Below are positions 7,155-14,384 of a DNA stretch of 24,544 bases, one piece after another. The position numbers and the translations under genes were made by a program. Origin of the DNA: JAIPEK01 sp041685935 (lineage in GTDB: Bacteria > Desulfobacterota > Desulfobacteria > Desulfobacterales > Desulfobacteraceae). How positions within the stretch are numbered: position 1 is the first letter of the stretch; every line of letters starts with the position of its first letter. Where the stretch lies: contig JAWLES010000018.1 in NCBI GenBank assembly GCA_041685935.1, positions 1-24,544 of the forward strand, in the 5' to 3' direction. The notes under the pieces are model-generated. The model made no database searches. It saw nothing but the letters and a program-made list of their open reading frames with translations, and was not told the DNA's origin.

Positions 7155-8360
7155 ATGAAGACTCAGGACTATATAGAAATCGAAAACAAGTACGGTGCAA
7201 AGAATTACAAACCCCTTGATGTGGTGATAGAGAAGGGGGAGGGCGTCTGGGTCTGGGATGTGGAAGGCAAAAAGTATCTCGACTGCCTGGCTGCCTATTC
7301 CGCAGTAAACCAGGGTCACTGCAATAAAAGAATCGTGAATAAACTCAAAGAGCAGGCTGAAAAGCTGTGCATAACATCAAGAGCTTTTCGGAACAACCAG
7401 CTTGCCCATTTTTACAAGGAGATCTGTGAACTGACCAATTCCCACATGGTTCTTCCCATGAACAGCGGGGCTGAAGCGGTGGAAACCGTTATCAAGGCAG
7501 TCCGCAAATGGGGATACAGAGTCAAGGGCGTGCCCGACGGAAAGGCGGAGATTATTGTCTGCAACAATAATTTCCACGGCAGAACCCTGACGATTATCGG
7601 TTTCAGCACCGAAGAGCAGTACAAGGATGGATTCGGGCCGTTCACCCCCGGGTTCAAAGCCATCCCCTTCGGTGATGCAAGGGCGCTTGAAGATACGGTC
7701 ACTGAAAATACAGTGGCCTTCATGGTGGAGCCCATCCAGGGTGAAGCCGGGGTTATTGTCCCGCCTGAAGGGTATTTGAAGGATGTCAGGAGGATCTGTT
7801 CCGAAAACAATGTAGCGCTGGTTTTTGATGAAATCCAGACCGGTCTGGGACGCACGGGCAAGTTTTTCGCAGAGGAGCATGAGGGTGTGGAATCCGATGT
7901 GACCCTGATTGGAAAAGCCCTTTCCGGAGGGTGCTATCCTGTTTCAGCAGTGCTTTCCAATGAGGAGGTGCTCGGGGTGTTCATGCCGGGTGAACACGGA
8001 AGCACCTTCGGAGGCAATCCCTTGGCCTGCGCGGTTGCAAGGGAGGCCTTAAGGGTGCTTGTGGACGAGAACCTGGTGGAAAACGCAAGGGAACTCGGGG
8101 AGTATTTCAAGGAGAAACTGGCCTCCATTAACAGCCCGGATATTCTGGAAGTCAGGGGCAAGGGGCTGCTGATCGGTGTGGAGTTGAAACACGAACTCGG
8201 CGGTGCCAGACCTTTTTGTGAAAAACTTAAGGAAAAAGGGCTTTTGTGCAAGGAAACCCATGATCACGTCCTCCGGTTCGCCCCTCCCCTGGTCATCACC
8301 AGAGAAGAGATCGACTGGGCAGTGGAACGGGTGGCCGAGGTGTTAACCTCTACTGATTGA
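7155..8360 (+). CDS. rocD: Ornithine aminotransferase (ornithine-oxo-acid transaminase)
   Basis: A class III PLP aminotransferase that moves the delta-amino group of ornithine to 2-oxoglutarate, giving glutamate semialdehyde (arginine/ornithine breakdown or proline supply). The 401 residues match the bacterial RocD length. Visible features are YSAVNQGHCN at the N-terminus, NSGAEAVETVIK (103-114), FHGRT (140-144), VEPIQGEAG (191-199), the cofactor-binding DEIQTGLGRTG (225-235), the Schiff-base Lys in LIGKALSGG (K254), and STFGGNP. YSAVNQGH and the overall length favour RocD over acetylornithine aminotransferase ArgD. I chose the ATG at 7155, 8 bases after GGAG; the ATG 18 bases upstream has no such site. 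The 3' end overlaps the convergent 88-residue gene by 11 bp. Confidence 0.92.
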   Translation: MKTQDYIEIENKYGAKNYKPLDVVIEKGEGVWVWDVEGKKYLDCLAAYSAVNQGHCNKRIVNKLKEQAEKLCITSRAFRNNQLAHFYKEICELTNSHMVLPMNSGAEAVETVIKAVRKWGYRVKGVPDGKAEIIVCNNNFHGRTLTIIGFSTEEQYKDGFGPFTPGFKAIPFGDARALEDTVTENTVAFMVEPIQGEAGVIVPPEGYLKDVRRICSENNVALVFDEIQTGLGRTGKFFAEEHEGVESDVTLIGKALSGGCYPVSAVLSNEEVLGVFMPGEHGSTFGGNPLACAVAREALRVLVDENLVENARELGEYFKEKLASINSPDILEVRGKGLLIGVELKHELGGARPFCEKLKEKGLLCKETHDHVLRFAPPLVITREEIDWAVERVAEVLTSTD

Positions 8361-8616
8361 GAGCCTTGAGCGCTTTTTTTATTTTTTCATTTATCATGCC
8401 GGAAAGGGCGGCCGCCTCTTTGAGGCTGGCGGCTGTTTCCGGCATGTTTTCATTTGCCGCCTTTTCCGCCCATGAAAAATAAGTCGCCTTGTGGCTTTCA
8501 TTATGGTCGATCCAGTGTTCAAACAGCCGGGCGAGTTTTTCCTCAAACGGGAGTTCCCCGGTTTCGTCGTGGTCCTGTCGGTCACTATGGTGATTATGCT
8601 GATGTTCGGTTGTCAT
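8350..8616 (-). CDS. Small His-rich protein of unknown function
   Basis: 88 residues. The first 20 are polar and His/Asp-rich (MTTEHQHNHHSDRQDHDETG), a possible metal-binding tail. The rest looks like two or three amphipathic helices: PFEEKLARLFEHWIDHNESH (about 23-42), YFSWAEKAANENM, then an Ala/Lys-rich C-terminal helix. No signal peptide or membrane segment. I do not recognise the family securely. It is a real gene because a GGAG Shine-Dalgarno lies 8 bases upstream and its ATG overlaps the stop of the DAC-like gene by 4 bp (ATGA), typical of translational coupling. It is the last gene of the aldolase / DAC-like / His-rich unit and overlaps the rocD 3' end by 11 bp. Metal binding or partnership with the DAC-like protein is inference. 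Confidence 0.75.
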   Translation of the reverse strand: MTTEHQHNHHSDRQDHDETGELPFEEKLARLFEHWIDHNESHKATYFSWAEKAANENMPETAASLKEAAALSGMINEKIKKALKALNQ

Positions 8617-10058
8617 TTGTCAACTCCGTTAAGGTAAGTCTTGAGGTGAACCGGCACGGGCATATAGCCGTGGATCGGCTTCCATACACTGTATGCACTC
8701 ATTTCTATGCCGCAATAAATAATAGAAACCGGCCTGTCTGCCGACACCACCACCACAATAACATCGTCATGTTCACAAGAGAACCGCAGTGCTGAATTGT
8801 AGCGCGCTCCCCTTGCCAGATTTTCCCAGTTGGTGGTTTTACCGTCCAAAAGACAGGCAAAGCCGTTGATAAACAGATTCCGCGTTATGTGAAGCGCCCC
8901 GTCAATCTTGGTGAGAGAGCAGGCAAGGTCGATATGGTTCGGATCAAGCAGGTTGAGGGGAGGGTCCAGAACATGCCCGGTGAGCTTCATTGGAGTAAGG
9001 TTGAGATCGATCACCAGGGTGCAGCCGTGCCGGTTCATTTCCGCATGGTGGACAAGCTCGGAAATGATCTGAAATAGAATCGTGGAGGTTTCGGTGTTGA
9101 GGTTGGAATCGAGAAGCAGCTCCTCGAGTTCCACCATTTTGGCCCTCCTTGTGCTGGAGTGAAAGTTGCCGTCGCAGAAGCTGCAGATGGCTTCCGAGCC
9201 CATTTTAAGAAAACCGTGATCTCCCATGAACTCAGCTGCAACCGCATGCTCGGGGACCGGCATATCTGATATGCCGATGATGGTGCATCCGTCCGAAACC
9301 AGTTTTCTTGTGGAATTCTCCACAGCAAGAAGAAGCTTTCTGATGTGTTTTACGCTGGTGAGTACCGGCTGTTCATGGCGCTGGATTCTTGTCAGAAAAG
9401 AAATGTGCTGCACGGTGTCTGGATCTGTGAAGAAAATATCCCCCTTGGGCAGCTCTCCTTCCTCCCTTGTTTTGGATATATCCAGAATCGTGTTCAGAAT
9501 CGGCGGGATAAGCATCGTGGATGAGCAGAACATGAGCTGATCTTTCCGGTCCACAATATAATCGGCAATGGCCTGAAGGGAATAATTTTTCAGCACGTAT
9601 CCGGAGGAATTGATGATTACCCGATCGGAAAAGTAATCTGCGGAGAGCAGCCATGCAGCATGCTCAAGCCATTTTCTGGTGGGCTCCACCGAGCATATGT
9701 CAGGATGGTGGTCAGTCAGCCACATCTGGTAAAAAAAGGATTCGCCGCATGCGCCGTAGCTGATCAATCCTGCCAGGGAAAGTTCGTCAACCGGGATCAG
9801 GAAACCTTTGGGCTGCCTTTCGATCCTTTCGACAACAGCTTTTTTCCATTCCGGATAATCATCCAGGTAAAGCTCATTGATTCTGGATTCATGTCCTTTA
9901 AGAATGTTCTGGGGATCGAATATCTGCAGCGGCGCTCGCACGGTGGGCTGGTATATGACGGCAACCCGGCTGGGGTTTGAAAATTTGGAAAGCCCTTCTG
10001 CAAGACCGTTTAAAATGTTGGAAAGGCAGAGGTTGCGGCTGGTGTTCTTATCCTTCAT
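8613..10058 (-). CDS. Large protein with C-terminal DisA_N / diadenylate-cyclase-like domain, probably degenerate
   Basis: 481 residues, soluble. The first ~370 are not recognised: an alpha/beta region with GFLIPVDELSLAGLISYGAC near 85-104, a segment with Cys at 292 and 295 (ICSFCDGNFH), and SELVHHAEMNRHGCTLVIDL near 333-351, which resembles the first strand of the DAC fold. The tail has DAC-type motifs: DGALHITRNLFINGF (386-400) carries the metal-binding DGA, and ARGARYNSALRFS (416-428) aligns with the GTRHRAA segment but has RYN in place of the triphosphate-contacting RHR. VIVVVVSADRPVSIIYCG follows. Active DACs make c-di-AMP. With RHR lost, this is more likely a nucleotide sensor, as proposed for several DAC-like families, or a weakly active enzyme. 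It overlaps the aldolase stop by 11 bp upstream and the His-rich gene by 4 bp downstream. Assigned by eye from motifs. Confidence 0.7.
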   Translation of the reverse strand: MKDKNTSRNLCLSNILNGLAEGLSKFSNPSRVAVIYQPTVRAPLQIFDPQNILKGHESRINELYLDDYPEWKKAVVERIERQPKGFLIPVDELSLAGLISYGACGESFFYQMWLTDHHPDICSVEPTRKWLEHAAWLLSADYFSDRVIINSSGYVLKNYSLQAIADYIVDRKDQLMFCSSTMLIPPILNTILDISKTREEGELPKGDIFFTDPDTVQHISFLTRIQRHEQPVLTSVKHIRKLLLAVENSTRKLVSDGCTIIGISDMPVPEHAVAAEFMGDHGFLKMGSEAICSFCDGNFHSSTRRAKMVELEELLLDSNLNTETSTILFQIISELVHHAEMNRHGCTLVIDLNLTPMKLTGHVLDPPLNLLDPNHIDLACSLTKIDGALHITRNLFINGFACLLDGKTTNWENLARGARYNSALRFSCEHDDVIVVVVSADRPVSIIYCGIEMSAYSVWKPIHGYMPVPVHLKTYLNGVDK

Positions 10059-10719
10059 TACTTGCCTGTCCGTATGTTTTGAACTTTTCGATCACCCTTT
10101 CCATTTCATCGTCCGAAAGAACCACGGGAGTGCCGATACATTCGGCCTGGTAAGAGATACGTGCCGCAAGCTCGATCTCTTCGGCAGTGTTAAAGGCTCT
10201 TTCAAGTGTTTCACCCACTGCAACCAGGCCGTGGTTGGCCAGAAGCACGGCGTTAAAGGTGCCGATGGAAGAGGAGATGTTGTCCGCAAGCTTTTCAGAG
10301 CCGTATGTGGCGTACGGAGCCAGCGGGACCTTTTTGCCGGCAAATCCCACAAGATAATGTACTGCGGGGATTTCACGTCCAAGGCATGCATAGGTTGCTG
10401 CATAGGGTGAATGGGTATGGACCACGGAACCGATATCAGGCCTTCGGGCATAAAGGGCCAGATGAAAACCCGTTTCGCTTGAGGGGTTCATGGAGCCTTC
10501 AGCAACTGAGCCGTCAGGTTTCATCACAAGAACGTTTTCAGGTTCGAGTTTTGTATATTCCACCGAGCTGGGGGTGATTGCCAGAAGTCCTTTTTCACGG
10601 CTGAATATGCTTATGTTTCCGCCTGTTCCAGTGGTAAGGCCGGCTTCAAGCATTTTGCGGCCGAATTCAGCTATTCTTTTTCGTTCGGTTTCAAGTACCA
10701 TATCCTCTTCTTTTTTCAT
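10048..10719 (-). CDS. Class II aldolase / L-fuculose-phosphate aldolase-like protein
   Basis: Zn-dependent class II aldolase/adducin fold, 223 residues from the ATG at 10719 (E. coli FucA has 215). Motifs are the phosphate-binding GTGGNIS (31-37), ITPSSVEY (48-55), the acid SSE (E82), the Zn ligands HTH (H101, H103) and ANHGLV (H163). Members cleave fuculose-1-phosphate or related sugar phosphates, epimerise ribulose-5-phosphate, dehydrate methylthioribulose-phosphate, or act in 5-deoxyadenosine salvage. No partner kinase, isomerase or methionine-salvage gene is nearby, so I leave the substrate open. A TTG two codons upstream and an ATG at residue 7 are alternative starts. First gene of a unit of three, with its end overlapping the DAC-like gene by 11 bp. 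Confidence 0.85.
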   Translation of the reverse strand: MKKEEDMVLETERKRIAEFGRKMLEAGLTTGTGGNISIFSREKGLLAITPSSVEYTKLEPENVLVMKPDGSVAEGSMNPSSETGFHLALYARRPDIGSVVHTHSPYAATYACLGREIPAVHYLVGFAGKKVPLAPYATYGSEKLADNISSSIGTFNAVLLANHGLVAVGETLERAFNTAEEIELAARISYQAECIGTPVVLSDDEMERVIEKFKTYGQASNEG

Positions 10720-10802
10720 GATCAAACGTGCCTTCTTGATAACGCCTGAAAGGTTTTATTGCAAGTATTTTTTCAATTTTAACAGGTTCGGGTATTGTAA
10801 AA

Positions 10803-10818
10803 AACAGCCATTGCTGTT
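10803..10818 (+). promoter_or_regulatory. Small hairpin upstream of the SH3 gene
   Basis: AACAGC-CATT-GCTGTT is a perfect 6-bp stem with a 4-base loop, about 30 bases before the start codon and just ahead of the AAAAAGGAG Shine-Dalgarno. It may lie in the leader RNA or be an operator. No function is assigned. Confidence 0.25.
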
Positions 10819-10851
10819 ATGAAAGCTTAAAAAAGGAGTTAATTGAATCAT

Positions 10852-11595
10852 ATGAAGAGATCCGCAATCATATTTCCGGTATTTTTCTTGATTTTCTTGT
10901 GCGCGTTTCCGGTTTCAGCACAGCAGGATGCACAGCAGGAAAAAAAAGGGTATGTTTCTGATATGCTGCTGCTTACCGTGAGGAAAGGACCTGGAAAACA
11001 ATATAACGTCATTCGGACCATAAGAAGCGACACCCCTGTTTACATCCTTGAGGAACAGGATAGTTATGCAAGGGTCCGTCTGGAAGACGGGACCACCGGA
11101 TGGGTGGAATCCCAGTATATTACGTTCGAGTCCCCCGAATCAATGGTAATTGCCAGGCTGCAAGCAAGGGTTGAGCAGCTTCAGGGCCGGGTCAAGGAAC
11201 TGTCCGGGGAAAAAGAGCCACTTGAGAACCAAATTGAGAAGCTGAAGGCAAATTACGAGGAAAGAATCCAAACCCTTCAGGCTGAACTTGAAACGGTGAA
11301 AAAGGAAAAGGCTGAGGCTGAATCGAAACTGAACCGACTGGAAAAGAAGCACAGCGACCTTGTTGAAAAATCCGGCAGTGTGACCCAGGCGTTCGAGGAA
11401 AACAGGCAGCTTAAGGAAAAGACAAAGGCCCTTTCCGCAAAGCTTGAGGCGCTGGAAAAAGAGAACGATGATCTTTTAAAGACCGGCATGATCAAGTGGT
11501 TCCTTGCAGGAGCCGGAGTTCTGCTTCTGGGATGGCTGGTAGGCAAAAGTATTTCAAAATCAAGGCGGAAATCATCAGGCAGCCTTCTGGGGTAG
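10852..11595 (+). CDS. SH3-domain / coiled-coil / membrane-anchor envelope protein (TIGR04211-like)
   Basis: 247 residues with the layout of the TIGR04211 'SH3 domain protein' family (YgiM-like). There is a signal peptide (1-23, ending PVSA), a bacterial SH3 domain (about 33-95; YVSDMLLLTVRKGPGKQYNV, GWVESQYI), a long heptad-like coiled coil rich in Glu/Lys/Leu (about 97-212), one C-terminal membrane helix (about 213-232; FLAGAGVLLLGWLVG) and a basic cytoplasmic tail KSRRK. Predicted topology: SH3 and coil in the periplasm, anchored in the inner membrane by the C-terminus. Function is unproven; SH3 domains of this class often bind peptidoglycan. Start: AGGAG is 12 bases before the ATG at 10852 and 4 bases before an in-frame TTG at 10843. 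I prefer the ATG. Divergent from the aldolase unit and convergent with aspartate kinase. Confidence 0.88.
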   Translation: MKRSAIIFPVFFLIFLCAFPVSAQQDAQQEKKGYVSDMLLLTVRKGPGKQYNVIRTIRSDTPVYILEEQDSYARVRLEDGTTGWVESQYITFESPESMVIARLQARVEQLQGRVKELSGEKEPLENQIEKLKANYEERIQTLQAELETVKKEKAEAESKLNRLEKKHSDLVEKSGSVTQAFEENRQLKEKTKALSAKLEALEKENDDLLKTGMIKWFLAGAGVLLLGWLVGKSISKSRRKSSGSLLG

Positions 11596-11602
11596 CGCAG
11601 CA

Positions 11603-11622
11603 AACCCCTTACCGAAGGGGTT
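11603..11622. terminator. Bidirectional hairpin between SH3 gene and aspartate kinase
   Basis: AACCCCTT-ACCG-AAGGGGTT is a perfect 8-bp GC-rich stem with a tetraloop, between two convergent genes. It includes the last codons and stop of the aspartate kinase gene and begins 7 bp after the SH3 gene stop. The U-tracts on either side are poor, but position and stem strength favour a shared terminator. Confidence 0.6.
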
Positions 11623-12991
11623 CCGTTTCAAAAAAAATGGAGTGAAGCGCCTTGATGGTTTTGTCCAGGTCATCTTCACTCACCAGAAAGTAAAGAGCGG
11701 CGTTCGACGTCCCGAAAGAGATCATCTCAATATTGACATCAGCCTCGGACACAGCTGTAAAGCATTTGGCGGCAACTCCCTTGTGATGATGCAGCCCTTC
11801 TCCCACAATACTTATCAGGGCGACATTCCGGTTTTTTTCGGTTCTTCTGTAGGGTCTCGGCTTGATTTTCTGGATCGCGGCCTGGCTTATATCAATATCC
11901 TTGTTTGACACAAGCAGACTGATACAGGTCTGGGACGTAAGTACGGATTTGATGTTTATGTTTTTGTCTGAAAGACTTGCGGTTATGGTGGAGAGAATTC
12001 CCGGCCTTGCACCGATTCCCGAGGCATGGATTTTGAGCACGGAGATATCTTTGGTGTAGGAAACACTCTTGATAACGGTTTCGGTCCTGTGGCCGGACCC
12101 TGTGATCAGGCTGCCCCTGGCATCGGGGTTGTAGGTGTTTTTGATGGCAATGTCGATTTTACACTTTCTGACCGGTTCAACCGTCCTGGGATGCAGGATG
12201 CCGGCGCCTGTGTAGGCGAGTTCAGCCGCTTCCATATAATTGAGCCGGGGAATCAGTTTCGGGTTGTCGATGTTGTCCGGGTCCGCGGTCATAAATCCTT
12301 CGGTATCCTTCCAGATTTCAAGGAGATCCGCCTTGACGGCAGCGGCAACAGCCGCAGCGGAGTAGTCGCTTCCGCCCCTTCCGAATGTTGTGATTTCCCC
12401 TGTCTCGCTGATACCGTAAAACCCGGGTATGAAAATGATTTCATTCTTTGAGACATGGGCTTTGACCTGCGGAGTCAGGTTTTCAGAGGTTTTTTTGATA
12501 AGGGCGGTGGCATCCGAGTATTTTCCGTCGGTAATTATACCGGCCTTGTGGGGGTAAATGCACACTGCTTTTTTCCCCCGGCTTGTAAGGGCGGCTGTTA
12601 TGATCAATGCGGAAAGCCGCTCTCCATAACTTGACAGGATGTTGTGCATCCTGGGTGTGGCTTCCCTTGTGAAGTTGATGCCGAAGTAAAACCGCTCGAT
12701 TTTTTTGAGTGTGGATGAAAGCGTCCCGTTGAGAAGTTCAAGCTCGGCCCCGTTTTTCACAAGGTGTTCGGAAAAGGAGCGGTGACGCCGGGAAAGCTCT
12801 TCCATAACCGGGAATATGGCGTCTTCGCTTTTCAGTGCGGTTTCAATACCTGAAACAATGAGATCGGTAATACCGGAAAAGGCGGAGAGAACGAAAATGT
12901 TCCCACCGCCTCTTTCGGCAATAAGATCCACTATATGCCCGGCAGCCTTTTCATCTTTAAAACAGCCGCCCCCTATTTTAATAACTTTCAT
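11609..12991 (-). CDS. lysC: Aspartate kinase, monofunctional, with atypical N-terminal motif
   Basis: Phosphorylates aspartate to aspartyl-phosphate, the first step to lysine, threonine and methionine. 460 residues: amino-acid kinase domain (about 1-300) with SSYGERLSAL (120-129), PGFYGISETGEITTFGRGGSDYSA (189-212 region), WKDTEGFMTADP (227-238) and ILHPRTVEPV (265-274), then two ACT domains (about 314-380 and 388-455). This is the E. coli LysC layout, feedback regulated in the family. Oddity: the nearly invariant KFGGTS near the N-terminus is KIGGGC (5-10), so the Thr/Ser that line the nucleotide/aspartate site are Gly/Cys, while the Lys and both Gly remain. It starts 5 bp after the FrhB-type gene and lacks a clear Shine-Dalgarno, suggesting coupling. 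Class is firm; the symbol is by analogy. Confidence 0.88.
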   Translation of the reverse strand: MKVIKIGGGCFKDEKAAGHIVDLIAERGGGNIFVLSAFSGITDLIVSGIETALKSEDAIFPVMEELSRRHRSFSEHLVKNGAELELLNGTLSSTLKKIERFYFGINFTREATPRMHNILSSYGERLSALIITAALTSRGKKAVCIYPHKAGIITDGKYSDATALIKKTSENLTPQVKAHVSKNEIIFIPGFYGISETGEITTFGRGGSDYSAAAVAAAVKADLLEIWKDTEGFMTADPDNIDNPKLIPRLNYMEAAELAYTGAGILHPRTVEPVRKCKIDIAIKNTYNPDARGSLITGSGHRTETVIKSVSYTKDISVLKIHASGIGARPGILSTITASLSDKNINIKSVLTSQTCISLLVSNKDIDISQAAIQKIKPRPYRRTEKNRNVALISIVGEGLHHHKGVAAKCFTAVSEADVNIEMISFGTSNAALYFLVSEDDLDKTIKALHSIFFETEPLR

Positions 12992-12996
12992 GCAGG

Positions 12997-14112
12997 CTAA
13001 CTTATCACGTTGATGCCTTTTTTAGCAAGCTGATCCATCATTTTTTGCGCCCCTGCAAGCTTGTTTCTGCTGGCTTTTATGACCCGGTCCTCAGCCTGGG
13101 TTGCATACAGGGGATTGTGATCGTAATCAAAGTGTTCCAGAACTTTTTCCGAGGCATCAGCAAGCACCGCCCTTCCAAGGGGGGACCTTGTGATAACTGT
13201 TGTCCAGCCGTGATCCGCACCGAGACCGCCAAAGGAGATATCTGCATATTCGGCTGAAAAATCCTCACAGAATGAACAGGCTGTCCGCTTGAGCTGCTGC
13301 ATGTCCTCAAGGGGAACCTCCCTTTGCTCTCCTGTGGAAAGATTGAACAGGAAGTTCTCTTTTATGTTGATTTTTTCTACATCATCCATGCGGAAATGGT
13401 ATTTGTCTTCGATTTTTCTGATCCTGCTTCCATGGAAAATGTAGTTGCCTGAGCAGAAGAGTCCGAAACAGAACTGGATGGTATCAGAAGGAACCACACC
13501 AAGCACCTGCATTTTACGGATGGTGTTGATCTGGCAGGGTGTGCCCACAAAAGCTATCTTTTCGATTCCTTCTTTCCTCAGCTCTTTCAGCGCCTTCACA
13601 GACGGGGAAAAGGTTGAGTATGTCTCGGCGAATGCAGGCATTCCCTGGGAGTGGTCAAAGTGGGAGCCTGCGGAATCCATGATTTCCTCCCGGGTTGTGG
13701 CGAGCCAGGGTACTCTTCCCCTGTCAAGGGATTTTGACACCACGGCACCGTTGATGCGGCCGGTATCAAACAAATGAAGCAGCATTGCTGTAACCACGCC
13801 TCCGTCCGTGCCGTTTTCCCGTATGATCAGATCTTTGGCCCGGGCCACTGAAGTGCTGATAATCCTTCCTGCAGGAGAGCTCCATTCCGCCTTTTTTTTG
13901 ATCTCTTCGTCCAGTTCATGGGTTTCCGGGCAGATCATGTAACAGATCCCGCATTCGATGCATTTTTCAATGTCGCTGTAAAAGGGTTTTCCGTCATCGT
14001 CAAGATCAAGTGCCCCGTAATTGATGGCTGAACAGAATGTGACGCAGCCTCCGCATTTGTGGCATCTTTCCTTTTTCTGTACTTCCTGTATCAGGTTGAA
14101 AAAGGTTTTCAT
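12997..14112 (-). CDS. FrhB/FdhB-type Fe-S flavoprotein (coenzyme F420 hydrogenase/dehydrogenase beta-subunit family)
   Basis: 371 residues, cytosolic. The N-terminus carries two 4Fe-4S ferredoxin motifs, CHKCGGCVTFC (C17, C20, C23, C27) and CIECGICYMIC (C51, C54, C57, C61). These are followed by the FrhB N domain (ENGTDGGVVTAMLLHL, about 98-113) and the FrhB C domain with GTPCQINTIRKM, FGLFCSGNYIF, TACSFCEDF and DISFGGLGADHGW. Family members carry FAD and Fe-S clusters and pass electrons between ferredoxin-type donors and F420 or other acceptors; many stand-alone bacterial members have unknown partners. No hydrogenase or dehydrogenase partner is present. The next gene, 5 bp on, is aspartate kinase. 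The start is backed by a strong AAGGAGGGG Shine-Dalgarno 5 bases upstream and a leader with several possible hairpins. Confidence 0.88.
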   Translation of the reverse strand: MKTFFNLIQEVQKKERCHKCGGCVTFCSAINYGALDLDDDGKPFYSDIEKCIECGICYMICPETHELDEEIKKKAEWSSPAGRIISTSVARAKDLIIRENGTDGGVVTAMLLHLFDTGRINGAVVSKSLDRGRVPWLATTREEIMDSAGSHFDHSQGMPAFAETYSTFSPSVKALKELRKEGIEKIAFVGTPCQINTIRKMQVLGVVPSDTIQFCFGLFCSGNYIFHGSRIRKIEDKYHFRMDDVEKINIKENFLFNLSTGEQREVPLEDMQQLKRTACSFCEDFSAEYADISFGGLGADHGWTTVITRSPLGRAVLADASEKVLEHFDYDHNPLYATQAEDRVIKASRNKLAGAQKMMDQLAKKGINVIS

Positions 14113-14268
14113 AAAGCCCCTCCTTAGGTTGCGGTTTTGTGTTGCAGATTAAAAGAGCAAACATCATGCCATCGGGCACGTTCCGGAGCCTTTAAATGAA
14201 AAGGCCCTTTTCGCAGGGAAACCTGTGCCCTGCATCTTTTGTCCTTCAATGGATTGCCTGTCCGAATT

Positions 14269-14284
14269 GTCAACTTTGGTTGAC
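14269..14284. promoter_or_regulatory. Operator-like palindrome between frhB and acyl-CoA ligase
   Basis: GTCAAC-TTTG-GTTGAC is a perfect 6-bp inverted repeat. On the minus strand its left arm overlaps a TTGACA hexamer (14273-14268) that could be a -35 box for the frhB-aspartate kinase unit, though no good -10 follows. It is a plausible repressor site for either divergent gene; the regulator is unknown. Confidence 0.35.
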
Positions 14285-14354
14285 TTGAAAAAGGCGGATA
14301 ATATCACGGGGATACCGGAAGGTCAAACCGGCTTGAAAGGATTTTCATTTAAGC

Positions 14355-14384
14355 TTGACAAGTAGTTCTATTTGGATTTATCAA
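14355..14384 (+). promoter_or_regulatory. Candidate promoter for acyl-CoA ligase
   Basis: TTGACA (14355-14360) is followed after 17-18 bp by TTATCA/TATCAA (14378-14384). The -35 is consensus and the -10 weak. It lies about 50-80 bp before the ATG, which has a GGAG Shine-Dalgarno 6 bases upstream. Confidence 0.4.

Noticed and set aside
14113..14240. Known lysine, SAM or T-box riboswitch in the frhB-aspartate kinase leader
   Set aside because: Hairpins are present, but I found none of the conserved core sequences of these classes. It is listed only as an uncharacterised structured leader.
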